Shown one piece after another: positions 1-9,955 of a stretch of DNA of 64,000 nt (positions within the stretch are counted from its first letter, which is position 1; each line of letters starts with the position of its first letter). This stretch comes from Brevundimonas sp. 357 (GTDB lineage Bacteria > Pseudomonadota > Alphaproteobacteria > Caulobacterales > Caulobacteraceae), in contig NZ_RHWX01000012.1 of the NCBI RefSeq assembly GCF_003938605.1, positions 62,001 to 126,000 of the forward strand. Direction: 5' to 3'. The notes under the pieces are model-generated. The model was not told the origin of the DNA, did no database searches, and worked only from the letters and a program-made list of their open reading frames with translations. The position numbers and the translations under genes are program-made.

Positions 1-473
1 CCGTCCGAGGGGATGACGTCCCCGGCCTCGACCAGGACGATCGCGCCGATCTCCAGCTCATGCGCCGGGGTCGGGACGACCGTGCCCGTCGTGGGGTCGA
101 CGATCAGCTTGGCCTTGGTGGTGACGCGAGAGGCGCGAAGGCTGTCGGCCGCCGCCTTGCCGCGCCCCTCGGCGATGCTTTCGGCGACATTGGCGAACAG
201 CACCGTGGCCCACAGCCACAGGGCCAGTTGGACGGCGAAGCTCGCCGCCTGTCCCGTCGCCACGGCGGCGACCGCCGAAACGGTGGCCAGGGCCGCGACG
301 ATCCAGGTGGCGAAGATCACCGGGTTGTTGAGAAGCTTGGTCGGGTTCAGCTTGACGACGGCGTCGCCGAGCGCCCGGCCGAGCATGGCCCCGGTCAGCC
401 CGCCCGCGATGGGCGCAGCAGACACTCTTTGGTTGGATGGGGAGCTCGACGGATCGAGCGTGACTTGGGTCAT
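1..473 (-). CDS. kdpB: Potassium-transporting ATPase ATP-binding subunit KdpB (partial, N-terminus only)
   Basis: The reverse strand starts at an ATG at 473, 13 bases after the kdpA stop, and stays open to the window edge, giving about 157 N-terminal residues of a protein that is normally near 680. The N-terminal part carries [10 protein letters not shown] and [21 protein letters not shown], followed by the actuator-domain segment [11 protein letters not shown], all typical of KdpB. KdpB is the P-type ATPase subunit that energises high-affinity K+ uptake through KdpA in the inner membrane. The phosphorylation site and nucleotide-binding domain lie outside the window. Gene order F-A-B is the classical kdp order. 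Confidence 0.95.
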   Translation of the reverse strand, partial: MTQVTLDPSSSPSNQRVSAAPIAGGLTGAMLGRALGDAVVKLNPTKLLNNPVIFATWIVAALATVSAVAAVATGQAASFAVQLALWLWATVLFANVAESIAEGRGKAAADSLRASRVTTKAKLIVDPTTGTVVPTPAHELEIGAIVLVEAGDVIPSD

Positions 474-486
474 GACGGATATCCGA

Positions 487-2199
487 TCAGAACCGGGCCG
501 TGACCTGGAGCATGTCGAAATGCTCCACGATCGGTCCCAGGGAGAGTGCGGGGAAGAACTGCAGGCCGCCGAGGATCAGGATCACCCCGATCAACAGGCC
601 GATGAACAGCGGACCGTGCGTGGGAAGGGTGCCGACCGAGGGCGCCAGGCGGGGCTTGGCGACCAGCGCCCCGGCTACGGCCAGAACCGCGACGGCGGGC
701 ACGAACCGGCCTAGCAGCATGGCCAGACCCAGGGTGGTGTTCCACCAGGGCGCGTTGGCGGTCAGGCCCGCGAAGGCCGAGCCGTTGTTCCCCGTCGCCG
801 AGGTATAGGCATAGAGAATCTCGGACAGGCCGTGCGGCCCCTTGTTCAGCAGACCGGCCAGGGCTTCGGGCAGGACGGCGGCGACGGCCGAGAAGCCCAG
901 CACCGACAGGGGCACGACCAGCACCGCCAGCATGGCGAATTGGATCTCACGCGCCTCGATCTTCTTGCCCAGATATTCCGGCGTGCGACCAACCATCAGG
1001 CCCGCCACGAAGACCGCCAGCATGGCCATCAGAACCATGACTGCGATCCCCGACCCGATCCCGCCGGGCAGGATCTCGCCCAGCTGCATCAGGAACATCG
1101 TCACCGCCCCGCCCAGCGGCATGTAGCTGGCGTGCATGGAGTTGACCGAGCCGTTCGAGGCGCCGGTCGTCTGGGCCGCCCAGGCGACGGACGACGGCAC
1201 GCCGAAGCGGACCTCCTTGCCCTCCATGTTTCCGGCGGACGTATCGACACCGGCCGCGACCAGAGCAGGCGCCGGCTGGCTTTCAATGACGTAGAGGGCC
1301 GAACCCGCCGCGCCCAGCAACAGGACCGCCGCGACCACCAGGGCGCGCACGTCCTTCTTGGCTAGGACGCTGCGGCCGAAGGCGAAGAAGGCCGCCCAAC
1401 CCATGACGTTGATGCAGATCGCCGTGATCAGAGTGGTCAGCGGCGTGGGGTTCTCCAGTGGATGGGCCGAGTTGACGTTGAACACGCCGCCGCCGTTGAT
1501 GCCCAACTGCTTGATCGCCAGCTGGCTGGCGGTCGGGAACAGGCTGATCGTCTGCTGACCGCCCTCCAGCGTCGTCGCCTGGGCCGAAGCCGCCAGCGAC
1601 TGCACCACGCCCAGCCCGGCCAGAACCACGGCCACGATGAAGGCGATGGGCAGCAGGACATAAAGGCTGGTGCGCGTCAGGTCGGCCCAGAAATTGCCCA
1701 GCCCCTCGCCGCGATTGGCGATGAAGGCGCGGGCCAGCGCCGCCGCGATCGTCGCGCCCGTGGCCGCCGAGACGAAGTTCTGCACCGTCAGGCCGACCAT
1801 CTGGGTGAAGGTCGAGACGGTCGTTTCGCCGCCATAGCTCTGCCAGTTGGTGTTGGTGACGAAGCTGACGGCGGTGTTGAAGGCCAGGTGCGGGCTGAGG
1901 CCGTCAAACCCCTGCGGATTCATCGGAAGAACGCCCTGCAGTCGCAGCAGGCCGTAGAGCAGCAGGAAGCCCGCCAGGTTGAAGGCCAGCAGAGCGCCGA
2001 CATAGCCCAGCCAACCCTGGCTGCGCGTGGGGTCAACCCCGGCAGCGCGATAAAACAGGCCCTCGACCGGCATCAGCACCGGGTCCAGCCAGGTCCGCTC
2101 GCCGTTCCAGACGCGCGACATATAGACCCCGATCGGCCAGCCGAGCATGATGGCGAGGCCGAGGGTCAGGGCGATCTCCGCCCATCCTTGAATGTTCAT
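487..2199 (-). CDS. kdpA: Potassium-transporting ATPase potassium-binding subunit KdpA
   Basis: A 570-residue polytopic membrane protein of the usual KdpA length. It contains the four selectivity-filter-like loops of the superfamily of K+ transporters, for example [19 protein letters not shown] and [17 protein letters not shown]. KdpA forms the ion pathway of the KdpFABC complex in the inner membrane. It lies between kdpF and kdpB on the minus strand with short intergenic gaps, so the genes are co-transcribed. The ATG start at 2199 immediately opens the first transmembrane helix. Confidence 0.97.
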   Translation of the reverse strand: MNIQGWAEIALTLGLAIMLGWPIGVYMSRVWNGERTWLDPVLMPVEGLFYRAAGVDPTRSQGWLGYVGALLAFNLAGFLLLYGLLRLQGVLPMNPQGFDGLSPHLAFNTAVSFVTNTNWQSYGGETTVSTFTQMVGLTVQNFVSAATGATIAAALARAFIANRGEGLGNFWADLTRTSLYVLLPIAFIVAVVLAGLGVVQSLAASAQATTLEGGQQTISLFPTASQLAIKQLGINGGGVFNVNSAHPLENPTPLTTLITAICINVMGWAAFFAFGRSVLAKKDVRALVVAAVLLLGAAGSALYVIESQPAPALVAAGVDTSAGNMEGKEVRFGVPSSVAWAAQTTGASNGSVNSMHASYMPLGGAVTMFLMQLGEILPGGIGSGIAVMVLMAMLAVFVAGLMVGRTPEYLGKKIEAREIQFAMLAVLVVPLSVLGFSAVAAVLPEALAGLLNKGPHGLSEILYAYTSATGNNGSAFAGLTANAPWWNTTLGLAMLLGRFVPAVAVLAVAGALVAKPRLAPSVGTLPTHGPLFIGLLIGVILILGGLQFFPALSLGPIVEHFDMLQVTARF

Positions 2200-2215
2200 G
2201 AGAAGGCGGCTCCGT

Positions 2216-2302
2216 TCAGAACCGCTCGGGCCGCAGCAGGGCCGCGACCATATAGCCGGCGATGACCAGGGCGCCGACGCCCCAAAGGACGTTCAGCCAC
2301 AC
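2216..2302 (-). CDS. kdpF: Potassium-transporting ATPase small subunit KdpF
   Basis: A 28-codon ORF whose translation contains [19 protein letters not shown] and ends RPERF, which matches KdpF, the single-helix subunit that stabilises the Kdp complex. I chose the GTG at 2302 because a GGAGG (complement of 2311-2315) lies 8 bases before it. An earlier in-frame GTG at 2308 is only 2 bases from that GGAGG. The ribosome site sits inside the last codons of the upstream 27-residue ORF, so the two are probably translationally coupled. Confidence 0.9.
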   Translation of the reverse strand: MWLNVLWGVGALVIAGYMVAALLRPERF

Positions 2303-2304
2303 AG

Positions 2305-2388
2305 TCACAACCTCCTCAATACAATGGCGAGGGCGGCGAAGGCCACGAAGGCTCCAACGCCGATCACCACAAAAATCACATCGGCCAT
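2305..2388 (-). CDS. 27-residue single-helix leader peptide upstream of kdpF
   Basis: A short ORF beginning MADVIFVVIGVGAFVAFAAL and ending in a basic RRL, so it is one hydrophobic helix with a positively charged end. A GGAGGTG lies a few bases before the ATG. Its stop codon is 2 bases before the kdpF start, and the kdpF Shine-Dalgarno is contained in its AGG-AGG codons. It may be a membrane micropeptide of the Kdp complex or a leader that couples translation. I do not know a named family for it. Confidence 0.55.
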   Translation of the reverse strand: MADVIFVVIGVGAFVAFAALAIVLRRL

Positions 2389-2466
2389 GCCGAACACCTC
2401 CAGCTCAACTAAAAACCGGAGAAGACCTCTGACGGGCGTAAAGGGGCCATGCGGAAAGCCGGTCGC

Positions 2467-2487
2467 CGCATAAGGCGCGCATAAGGC
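2467..2487. promoter_or_regulatory. Phased direct repeats upstream of kdp (candidate KdpE site)
   Basis: CGCATAAGGC occurs at 2467-2476 and 2478-2487, an exact 11-base period, with a weaker third copy (CGCTTAGG) at 2490-2497. Pairs of direct repeats one helical turn apart are typical for OmpR/PhoB-class response regulators such as KdpE. The repeats lie about 80-100 bases upstream of the leader ORF and kdpF. The rest of the roughly 320-base stretch 2389-2706 shows no gene that I can support and should hold the divergent promoters of kdp and the DUF4129 operon. Confidence 0.4.
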
Positions 2488-2706
2488 CGCGCTTAGGTCG
2501 GGATTAGGCAGGAGGACGCACAGGCCACGCCTTTCACGCCTCTCAGTCAGGCCGAACACATCGCCCGCCGCCTACAGAAGCAGGTCGATCGACTGCGAGC
2601 CTGGATCATGCGTACAGGTTGGAACCTCAGCCCTGGGCAGCCATCCGCAGTTGACTTGAGCTTTTCCGCCTCTATGGCATGAGCCATGGGGTCGAGGAAC
2701 GTTGGG

Positions 2707-3333
2707 ATGCAGGGGGAGGCTTCGGCTTCTGGCGAAAAGGTCGCCCAGGCCCATGCGACGTTGCTGAAGGATTCATCGCTTCAGTTCGATCGCGCCAATT
2801 TCGACCCTCCGCCCACGCCCGGCTGGCTACGCTGGATCGGTGAAGCCCTGGAGTTCCTGGCGCCTGTTCTGAAGTGGGTGTTCTGGATCGGGCTGGCTCT
2901 GCTGGCGGGGCTGATCCTTTACGCCATCGTACGCGAGATCCTGCGGCTGCGGAGACCCGCCGCCAAGCCCGTCAAGCCGGTTGTCCCGATTGAGACTGAC
3001 TGGCGGCCCGACGCTCAGGCGGCGCGCGACCTGCTGTCCGAGGCCGACGCCCTGGCCGCGCGCGGGCAATACGCCGACGCGGCGCACCTGCTGCTGCTGC
3101 GCAGCGTTCAGGACATCGAGAAGCACCAGCCGCGCGCCCTGCGCGTGTCGCTGACCTCGCGCGAGATCGCTCGGTTGAAGGCCCTGCCCGAGGCGGCGCG
3201 ACCTGCTTTCGAGCGGATCGGCAAGGTGGTGGAGCGCAGCCTGTTCGGCGGGGCCGCCGTGGGCGCCCAGGACTTCGCCGACTGTCGTCAGGCTTATGAG
3301 GCCTTCGCCCTGCCCGAAGGCTGGCGCGCATGA
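2707..3333 (+). CDS. DUF4129 domain-containing membrane protein
   Basis: About 208 residues. A single transmembrane segment (WVFWIGLALLAGLILYAIV) is followed by a cytoplasmic region with LLSEADALAARGQYADAAHLLLLRSVQDIE and the REIARL element, typical of DUF4129. I prefer the ATG at 2707 because GAGG precedes it at good spacing. An ATG at 2686 is also possible. It is the first gene of a tightly overlapping operon with DUF4350, MoxR, DUF58, SpoIIM-like and RDD genes, an arrangement recurrent in alphaproteobacteria. The biochemical role is unknown, and a link to envelope or peptide-transport functions is inference only. Confidence 0.85.
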   Translation: MQGEASASGEKVAQAHATLLKDSSLQFDRANFDPPPTPGWLRWIGEALEFLAPVLKWVFWIGLALLAGLILYAIVREILRLRRPAAKPVKPVVPIETDWRPDAQAARDLLSEADALAARGQYADAAHLLLLRSVQDIEKHQPRALRVSLTSREIARLKALPEAARPAFERIGKVVERSLFGGAAVGAQDFADCRQAYEAFALPEGWRA

Positions 3334-4556
3334 GCCGGTCCGCCAGGGCGGTCGGGAACGCCTTCTCGCCCGTGGTCATCATCAGCGTGCTGTTGGTCAG
3401 CGTCGTCGCCCTGGCCGGGCTGGGCGTGCTGTCGGCCTATGCGCCTGAACTGAAATCCGGCGATGACGGCGGCGGCCACGCCCTGTCTCGCAGCTCGACC
3501 GGCTTCGGCGCCATGCCGGCCCTGCTGCGAAACCTCGGCGTGCCGGTGACGATGAGCCGAGGCCGCCTGACGCCGTCCTCGGACGAAAGCTTGCTGGTCC
3601 TGACGCCAACACCGAGCACCCAACCCGAGCAGATCGACGACATCAACCATGCCGGCGCGACTCTGATCGTCCTGCCCAAGTGGAACGCGACGCCCGACCC
3701 CAAGCACCCTGGATGGGTTCGCACAATGGGCTTGCTGCCTGCCCAGACCTCACTTGCGCCGCTGAGCGAACACTTGCGTCAGGGCGCCCGTTTGCAATCG
3801 CGCGACGGCCGCGTGACCGTTGCTTTGAAACGCCCTGACGGCACGCCCCTCGGCGCGCCAGTGGATGTCGATGCGCTGAAGACCCTGTCCGGCCCTGACT
3901 GGGTTCCTGTCGTGACGGACGATCAGGATCGCCCCGTTCTGGCCAGACACGCGACCACGCGAGTCTATGTGCTGGCCGACGCCGACCTGCTCAGCACCCA
4001 CGGGCTGAAGACGCTGAACGGCGCGCGCACGGCCATCGCCCTGCTAGACGTCGTGCGGGCGAAGGACGCGCCGGTCATCTTCGATCTGACGCTGCACGGG
4101 ATGCAGCGCACGCGCAGCCTGTTGCGGTTGATGCTGGAGCCGCCGCTGCTGGGTATGACGCTGGTGCTGGCGGCGCTGGCGGCCTTCGCAGGCTATCAGG
4201 CCGTGGTGCGTTTCGGCCCGGCGCGCGAGAGCGGCCGCGCCATCGCCCTGGGCAAGCGCGGGCTGGCCGACAATACGGCGGGGCTGGTGCGGCTGGCCCG
4301 GCGCGAGCATCACATGGCCGCGCCCTACGCCCTGCTGACCCGCGCCGCCGTCGCTCGCGCCATCGGCGCCCCGCGTCGCCTGAGCGAGGCCGAACTGGAC
4401 GCCTTCCTCGACCGCGTCAGCCGGACCACCGGCGCGCACTCGACCTATTCCGCCCTGGCCGATCAGGCTCGGGCGGCCAAGACCCCAGGCGACCTGATGC
4501 GGGTCGCCGCCGCCCTCTATCGCTGGAACCAGGAGCTGACCCGTGCACGTCAATGA
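3330..4556 (+). CDS. DUF4350 domain-containing protein
   Basis: 408 residues. An N-terminal membrane anchor ([20 protein letters not shown]) is followed by an extracytoplasmic DUF4350 domain with the usual [13 protein letters not shown] opening. A second hydrophobic segment ([19 protein letters not shown]) and a cytoplasmic tail follow. The start overlaps the stop of the DUF4129 gene (ATGA). DUF4350 proteins are usually partners of MoxR/DUF58 operons. Their molecular function is not established. Confidence 0.85.
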   Translation: MSRSARAVGNAFSPVVIISVLLVSVVALAGLGVLSAYAPELKSGDDGGGHALSRSSTGFGAMPALLRNLGVPVTMSRGRLTPSSDESLLVLTPTPSTQPEQIDDINHAGATLIVLPKWNATPDPKHPGWVRTMGLLPAQTSLAPLSEHLRQGARLQSRDGRVTVALKRPDGTPLGAPVDVDALKTLSGPDWVPVVTDDQDRPVLARHATTRVYVLADADLLSTHGLKTLNGARTAIALLDVVRAKDAPVIFDLTLHGMQRTRSLLRLMLEPPLLGMTLVLAALAAFAGYQAVVRFGPARESGRAIALGKRGLADNTAGLVRLARREHHMAAPYALLTRAAVARAIGAPRRLSEAELDAFLDRVSRTTGAHSTYSALADQARAAKTPGDLMRVAAALYRWNQELTRARQ

Positions 4557-5499
4557 GGTGAAGACGATCGCCGAGCGCATCCGCGCCGAGATCGCCAAGG
4601 CCATGGTGGGCCAGGACGGCGCCGTTGATCTGCTGCTGACCGCCCTGTTTGCAGGCGGCCACGTCCTGCTGGAAGGACCGCCCGGCACAGCCAAGACCCT
4701 GCTGGCGCAAAGCTTCGCCCGCTCGGTCGGGCTGGACTACGGCCGCATCCAGTTCACGCCGGACCTGATGCCGGGCGACATCTTGGGATCGAACTTGTTC
4801 AACTTCCAGACGTCCAGCTTCACCCTGACGCGCGGGCCGATCTTCTGCGAGCTGCTGCTGGCGGACGAGATCAACCGCACTCCCCCCAAGACCCAGGCCG
4901 CCCTGCTGGAAGCCATGCAGGAACGCCGCATCACCATCGACGGCCAGACTCATGCGCTGAGCCCGCGTTTCACCGTGGTCGCCACCCAGAACCCGATCGA
5001 GCAGCAGGGCACCTATCCGCTGCCCGAGGCGCAGCTGGATCGCTTCCTGTTCAAGCACGTCCTCGACTATCCCGATCTGGAGCAGGAGCGCGCCATCATC
5101 GCCGCCCACGGGTCGCGCACAGGCCAGATGGACCCCGTCGCCCTGGGCGTCGAAACCGTGGCCGAAAGCGCCGCCATCGCCGCCGCCGTGGACGCCGTGG
5201 CTCAGGTGCGGCTGACGGACGAGGTCGTCGGCTATATCGCCGCCCTGGTGCGGGCCACGCGCGATTCCGCCGATGTGGAGACGGGCGCCTCGCCGCGCGC
5301 CGGGGCCATGCTGGCCGTCGCCGCCCGCGCCCGCGCCGCCCTGGACGGTCGCGACTACGTCATTCCCGATGACGTGAAGGAACTGGCGATCCCGGCCCTG
5401 CGCCACCGTCTGGTGCTGTCGCCTGCGGCCGAGATCGAAGGCCGTCGCGTCGAGCAGGTGCTGGCCGGCCTGGTGGACCAGGTGGCGGCGCCCCGGTGA
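4543..5499 (+). CDS. MoxR-family AAA+ ATPase
   Basis: 318 residues, the normal MoxR length. Walker A is GPPGTAKT at about residues 45-52, Walker B is LLADEIN, and sensor region [20 protein letters not shown] is the MoxR signature. The GTG start at 4543 overlaps the end of the DUF4350 gene. MoxR ATPases act as chaperones for assembling or activating protein complexes, often together with the DUF58 protein encoded next to them, as here. The target of this one is unknown. Confidence 0.95.
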   Translation: MHVNEVKTIAERIRAEIAKAMVGQDGAVDLLLTALFAGGHVLLEGPPGTAKTLLAQSFARSVGLDYGRIQFTPDLMPGDILGSNLFNFQTSSFTLTRGPIFCELLLADEINRTPPKTQAALLEAMQERRITIDGQTHALSPRFTVVATQNPIEQQGTYPLPEAQLDRFLFKHVLDYPDLEQERAIIAAHGSRTGQMDPVALGVETVAESAAIAAAVDAVAQVRLTDEVVGYIAALVRATRDSADVETGASPRAGAMLAVAARARAALDGRDYVIPDDVKELAIPALRHRLVLSPAAEIEGRRVEQVLAGLVDQVAAPR

Positions 5500-6812
5500 T
5501 CTATCCGACCCGACGTGCGGTGACGGTCCTGGCGGCGGGAGCGCCCGTCGCCCTGCTGGCGGGCGTGCTGACGCCCGTCGGCTGGCTGGCCGGTCCGGTC
5601 TGGATCGCCGGCGTGCTGCTGCTGTTCGCGCTGGACGCCCTGCTGAGCGGCTCGCGCTCTAGCCTGACGCTGGACCCGCCCGAGCCGGTGCGCGCCGCCG
5701 TCGGACGACCGGGCCTGGTCGGACTGACGGCGCGCTTCGCCGCGCAGGGCCGCGCGCCGCATCAGGTCGAAGCCGCCCTGTCGGGCGAGGCCAAACTGGG
5801 CGTGGACAACGCCCCGCGCCAGGCCGGGGTGCGTAGCCATGTCGCCTCCCTCGCCTTCACCTTCACGCCCGAACGACGCGGCGACGCGGCGCTGCATAAG
5901 CTTTGGGTGCGCTGGCGCGGACCGATGGGTCTGGCCTGGAAGCAGAAGACGTTCCGCCTGGATCTGTCGGCGCCGGTGCTGACCGACCTGCAGTGGGTGC
6001 GTGATCAGGCGGTGCGCCTGTTCGCCCGCGACGCCCTGTTCGGGGCCAAGGCCCAGCTGGACATCGGCGAAGGCGCCGAATTCCAAGCCCTGCGCGACTA
6101 TCAACCCGGCATGGATCGGCGCGCCATCGACTGGAAGCAGTCGGCCCGCCACGCGGCCCTGCTGGCCAAGGAGTTCCGCACCGAGCGCAACCACAACGTC
6201 ATCATGGCCCTGGACTGCGGACGCGCCGCCTGCGAGCCGGTCGACGGCATGCCGCGTGTCGACCGTTTCATTCACGCGGCCCTGCTGCTGTCCTACGCCT
6301 GCCTACGTTCGGGCGATCGAGCGGGCCTGTTCGCCTTCGATTCCCGCCCGCGCCTATCGACCGGCGCCGTCGGCGGCATGAACGCCTTCCGAACCCTGCA
6401 GACGGTCGCCGGTCGCGTCGATTATTCGACCCACGAGACCAACTACACCCTGGCCCTGGCCACGCTGTCAGGACAGCTCCAGCGCCGATCCCTGATCGTG
6501 GTTTTCACCGACTTCACCGATTCCACCGCCGCCGAGCTGATGATCGAGTCTCTGGGCCGGTTGCTGAAACGCCATCTGGTGCTGTTCGTCGTCCTGCGCG
6601 ACGAAGAGTTGGAGGCCCTGGCCGCCGCCGCGCCGGAAACGGCCGAGGACGTGTCGCGCGCTGTCGTCGCCGCCAGCCTGCTGCGCGAGCGCGAAACGGT
6701 CATCAGCCGCCTGCGCCGCATGGGCGCCCACATCGTCGACGCCCCCGCCGATCAGGTCGGGCCCGAGGCGGTCAACGCCTATCTGGACCTGAAGCGGAGG
6801 GATCTGCTGTGA
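5496..6812 (+). CDS. DUF58 domain-containing protein
   Basis: 438 residues, with two N-terminal hydrophobic segments and then the DUF58 core [19 protein letters not shown] and a von Willebrand A-like fold ([10 protein letters not shown]). The GTG start overlaps the moxR stop by four bases, so translation is coupled. DUF58 proteins are the usual partner of MoxR ATPases. The exact role is unknown. Confidence 0.92.
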   Translation: MIYPTRRAVTVLAAGAPVALLAGVLTPVGWLAGPVWIAGVLLLFALDALLSGSRSSLTLDPPEPVRAAVGRPGLVGLTARFAAQGRAPHQVEAALSGEAKLGVDNAPRQAGVRSHVASLAFTFTPERRGDAALHKLWVRWRGPMGLAWKQKTFRLDLSAPVLTDLQWVRDQAVRLFARDALFGAKAQLDIGEGAEFQALRDYQPGMDRRAIDWKQSARHAALLAKEFRTERNHNVIMALDCGRAACEPVDGMPRVDRFIHAALLLSYACLRSGDRAGLFAFDSRPRLSTGAVGGMNAFRTLQTVAGRVDYSTHETNYTLALATLSGQLQRRSLIVVFTDFTDSTAAELMIESLGRLLKRHLVLFVVLRDEELEALAAAAPETAEDVSRAVVAASLLRERETVISRLRRMGAHIVDAPADQVGPEAVNAYLDLKRRDLL

Positions 6813-7813
6813 CTGACGCCCCCCTGCTGAAAAGCCAACGCTTCCGCCAGGCCCGTGAAGAGGACTGGCGCCGCCTGGAGCGGTTGATGGACAAGGCCGA
6901 AAAGGGTTCGGCGTCCAAACTGACTGATGAAGAGATCCTGGCCGTGCCGGTGCTGTACCGCTCGACCCTGTCGGCCCTGTCGGTGGCGCGCGAGACCTCG
7001 CTGGATCAGGGGCTGATCGACTATCTAGAGACGCTGTCGGCGCGGGCCTACTTCTTCGTCTATGGGTCGCGAGCGACGTTGCGAGACCGCACGACCGCCT
7101 TCTTCCGCCATGATTGGCCCGCCTCGGTGAAGGGCTTGTGGCGCGAGACCCTGGTGTCCGCCGCCCTGATGCTGCTGGGCGCCGTCGTCGGCGGCTGGTT
7201 GGTCATGCACGATCCCGAATGGTTCTACGCCTTCGTGCCGGGCGATCTGGCCGGCGGGCGCGATCCGGGCGCATCGACCGCCACCTTGCGCGCCACCCTG
7301 GACGGGACGGACAACGCCGACGGCCTGTCGGTGTTTGCGGCCTTCCTGTTCACCCACAACGCCCAGGTCGCCTTGCTGGCCTTCGCTCTGGGATTCGCCC
7401 TGTGCCTGCCGACCGGATTGCTGATCCTCTACAACGGAGCGACGCTGGGCGCCTTCTTCGCCCTGTTCGCCAGCCGAGGCCTGGGCTTCGAACTGGGCGG
7501 CTGGTTGCTGATCCACGGCGTGACGGAGCTGTTCGCCGTCATCCTGGCCGGCGCCGCGGGTCTGAGGATCGGCTGGGCCGTCGCCTTCCCCGGACGGGCC
7601 CATCGCCTGGACGCCGCCGTCCAGGCCGGGCGGACCGCCGGCGTCGTCATGGGCGGGGTCGTCGTCATGCTGCTGCTGGCTGGGCTTCTGGAGGGTTTCG
7701 GGCGGCAGCTGATCGCCGACACCGGTCTGCGCTACGCCGTGGCGGGCCTAACAGCATTGATCTGGGGGCTCTACTTCTATGGCCCAAGACGGGAGATCCC
7801 CCGTGTCCGCTGA
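6809..7813 (+). CDS. Stage II sporulation protein M-like (DUF95) membrane protein
   Basis: 334 residues. A cytoplasmic N-terminal helical part is followed by several membrane helices, including LLAFALGFALCLPTGLLILYNGATLGAFF and WLLIHGVTELFAVILAGAAGLRIG, which match the SpoIIM/DUF95 family. It starts with a GTG overlapping the DUF58 stop. In non-sporulating bacteria these proteins accompany MoxR/DUF58/RDD operons, and their function is not established. Confidence 0.88.
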   Translation: MTDAPLLKSQRFRQAREEDWRRLERLMDKAEKGSASKLTDEEILAVPVLYRSTLSALSVARETSLDQGLIDYLETLSARAYFFVYGSRATLRDRTTAFFRHDWPASVKGLWRETLVSAALMLLGAVVGGWLVMHDPEWFYAFVPGDLAGGRDPGASTATLRATLDGTDNADGLSVFAAFLFTHNAQVALLAFALGFALCLPTGLLILYNGATLGAFFALFASRGLGFELGGWLLIHGVTELFAVILAGAAGLRIGWAVAFPGRAHRLDAAVQAGRTAGVVMGGVVVMLLLAGLLEGFGRQLIADTGLRYAVAGLTALIWGLYFYGPRREIPRVR

Positions 7814-8684
7814 GGTCGTAAAAGTCGACAAGACCGAACGCCCCTTCGTCACGCCCGAGGGCGTGGACCTGAGGCTGAACATCGGCGACGCCGGACAGCG
7901 AGCGGCGGCCTTCCTGCTGGACGCCGGGATCATCATGGGGGTGCTGATCGCCTTCACCTTGGCCCTGATCTTCACCGGCGTAGGCGCCATAGGCGCCGCC
8001 GGACGAGCGGGCGCAGAACTGATCGCCGTGCTATGGCTGGTGGTCTTCTTCCTGCTCAGAAACTTCTACTTCACCGCCTTCGAACTGTCGGCCGCAGCCG
8101 CCACGCCCGGCAAGCGGGTGATGGGGCTGCGCGTCGCCTCACGCGACGGCGGACGTCTGCGGGCGGAATCGGTGTTCGCGCGCAACGCCATGCGCGAGCT
8201 GGAGGTCTTCCTGCCGCTGTCCTTGCTGGTGACCCAGGCGGGCCAGGGCGGGGTCGATAGCTGGATGTATCTTCTGGCCTTCGTCTGGGCGGCGATCTTC
8301 GTCTTCTTCCCCCTGTTCAACCGGGATCGGCTGCGCCTGGGCGACCTGGTCGGCGGCACCTGGGTGGTGCGTACGCCGCGCCGCAAACTGACCCGCGACA
8401 TGGCTGACGACAGATCCGAGCGGATGGCGGGCCACGACTTCACCCTGGCTCAACTGGATGCATATGGAGCCAAGGAGTTGCACGTCCTGGAGTCCGTCCT
8501 TCGCACCGGAGAGCGCAAGACCATGCGCGCCGTAGCCGACCGCATCATGACCAAGATCGGATGGGCTCGCGATCAGCATCAGACGGATCGCGACTTCCTC
8601 AGCGCCTACTACGCCGCCCTGCGAGGCCGACTGGAACAGAAGCTGCTGATGGGCGTGCGACGCAGGGACAAGCACGACGTCTGA
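7803..8684 (+). CDS. RDD family membrane protein
   Basis: About 293 residues. The RDD domain shows GQRAAAFLLDAGIIMGVL and, after the second helix, TPGKRVMGLRVASRDGGRL, with helices around 40-65, 70-90 and 140-170. The C-terminal third is a soluble charged extension. I chose the GTG at 7803, preceded by GGGAG at 7-base spacing and overlapping the SpoIIM-like gene. An ATG at 7779 is in frame too. Last gene of the operon. RDD proteins are small membrane proteins, in a few cases linked to ion exchange. Confidence 0.88.
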   Translation: MSAEVVKVDKTERPFVTPEGVDLRLNIGDAGQRAAAFLLDAGIIMGVLIAFTLALIFTGVGAIGAAGRAGAELIAVLWLVVFFLLRNFYFTAFELSAAAATPGKRVMGLRVASRDGGRLRAESVFARNAMRELEVFLPLSLLVTQAGQGGVDSWMYLLAFVWAAIFVFFPLFNRDRLRLGDLVGGTWVVRTPRRKLTRDMADDRSERMAGHDFTLAQLDAYGAKELHVLESVLRTGERKTMRAVADRIMTKIGWARDQHQTDRDFLSAYYAALRGRLEQKLLMGVRRRDKHDV

Positions 8685-8704
8685 CCCCGCCTGATCCGTC
8701 CTGG

Positions 8705-9682
8705 TCAGTCGAAGACGGCGGCCAGAGCCTCAGGCCCGGCTCCTTCCTTGACGGTCCGCAGTTCGTAATAGAGCGCCGCCACGCCGGCCGAAGCGACCAC
8801 GGACGACAGGATATTGACCAGCACGCCCGAGACTACGTTGACCCAAAGGTTCGGGCTGCCGTCCAGGAAGCTGCCTCCGGTGGCCAGTCCGAGCGCGCCG
8901 ATCGCCGCCCCGATGATCCACGAAAGAATTACATAGATGACCATCAGACCGAACACGTTCCAGCGATAGCCGCGCGTCAGATCCCGGCTGCGCTGCAAAC
9001 TCTCGAGCACGCCTCTCTTCTCGACCACCACTGCGGACGATGCGACCGACCACATCACGGAAATGATCACGCCCGGCACGATCAGGGCCAGATAGCCCAA
9101 CCCAGCGCCCAGAGCGGCGATAATGGCCACGCCTAGCAGGGGCAGGAACATCTTCACGCCCACGTCGAACGCCTGGCCGAAGGATGTCGCCTTGCCGTTG
9201 AAACTGTTGACCGCCGCCTTCACCACCATGCCCTGAAGCATGAACATGCCCACCAGATAGAACACCCAGCCCGCGCCCATGGCCAATAGGCCGGTCGGAG
9301 AATAGCCGGTCACGAACGACGTCTGGCCAATTCCCATGAGAGTGCTGGGAATACCCACCATAATCGCCGCCGCGCCGAAGAAGATCGCGGCGTTATCACG
9401 GATGGTCGAGAAGGTGCGTTGGATCACGCGCCCCAGGTCGAACTGACCGCCCCGATTGACGACCTGCGATGTCCAGGCCGCCGGCGTGGAGGACTGCAAG
9501 GCGAAAATCTCGGCCGCCTGCGAATCCGGCATGGGAACGAAATCGACCTTCTGACCGCGCGTCAGCGGCAAGGGCGTCCGAACCTGAGTGACGTTGAACA
9601 GGTAACGCGTCGTATCGTCGCCCAGGATGGCCCCCATCCCAGTCGTCTGATCGAATGTCAGAACTTCGCCACGCACGATCAC
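8705..9682 (-). CDS. Membrane protein with cold-shock-like N-terminal domain
   Basis: 325 residues, convergent to the RDD gene. Residues 1-65 (GEVLTFDQTTGMGAILGDD, then RGQKVDFVPMPDSQAAEI) resemble a cold-shock/S1-type beta-barrel. After a linker, several membrane segments follow (IFFGAAAIMVGIPSTLMGIG, GWVFYLVGMFMLQGMV, and a pair around 180-230 with GLGYLALIVPGVIISVMW), like the membrane domain found in DUF975-type or glycerophosphodiesterase membrane proteins. Function unknown. The fusion of a nucleic-acid-binding-like fold to a membrane domain is the notable point. Confidence 0.7.
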   Translation of the reverse strand: MIVRGEVLTFDQTTGMGAILGDDTTRYLFNVTQVRTPLPLTRGQKVDFVPMPDSQAAEIFALQSSTPAAWTSQVVNRGGQFDLGRVIQRTFSTIRDNAAIFFGAAAIMVGIPSTLMGIGQTSFVTGYSPTGLLAMGAGWVFYLVGMFMLQGMVVKAAVNSFNGKATSFGQAFDVGVKMFLPLLGVAIIAALGAGLGYLALIVPGVIISVMWSVASSAVVVEKRGVLESLQRSRDLTRGYRWNVFGLMVIYVILSWIIGAAIGALGLATGGSFLDGSPNLWVNVVSGVLVNILSSVVASAGVAALYYELRTVKEGAGPEALAAVFD

Positions 9683-9793
9683 GCCCCCTCTTGCTTCACC
9701 TCCGGCCTAACGTTGCAACGCCAGATTGACCAGTCCCTTTTGACGGAACTTCAAGCGTTCACGGTCAGCGCCGATCAGACCATGAGGTTCTCA

Positions 9794-9955
9794 TCAGCGG
9801 TTTCGGCGCCTGAAACGCAACCCCGCCCCCAGGGCCGCGGCGGCCAACCCTGCCAACACCAATCCAATCGCCCCATAGGCAAGAAAGCCCGAAGACGACG
9901 GATCATGCGAAACTTCAGACGCGGGATTGGCCTTCGGGCTGTCGCCCTGCCCCTT
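9794..9955 (-). other. In-frame continuation after the stop of the DUF6683-like gene: C-terminal membrane anchor tail
   Basis: Directly after the TGA at 9956-9958 the same frame stays open for 53 more codons to a TGA at 9794-9796. The translation begins KGQGDSPKANPASEV and ends with a hydrophobic helix (GFLAYGAIGLVLAGLAAAAL) and the basic tail RFRRRNR. A linker, helix and basic end is a classical C-terminal anchor. Either the upstream stop is a recent nonsense mutation or sequencing error, or this is readthrough or remnant sequence. Confidence 0.6.
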
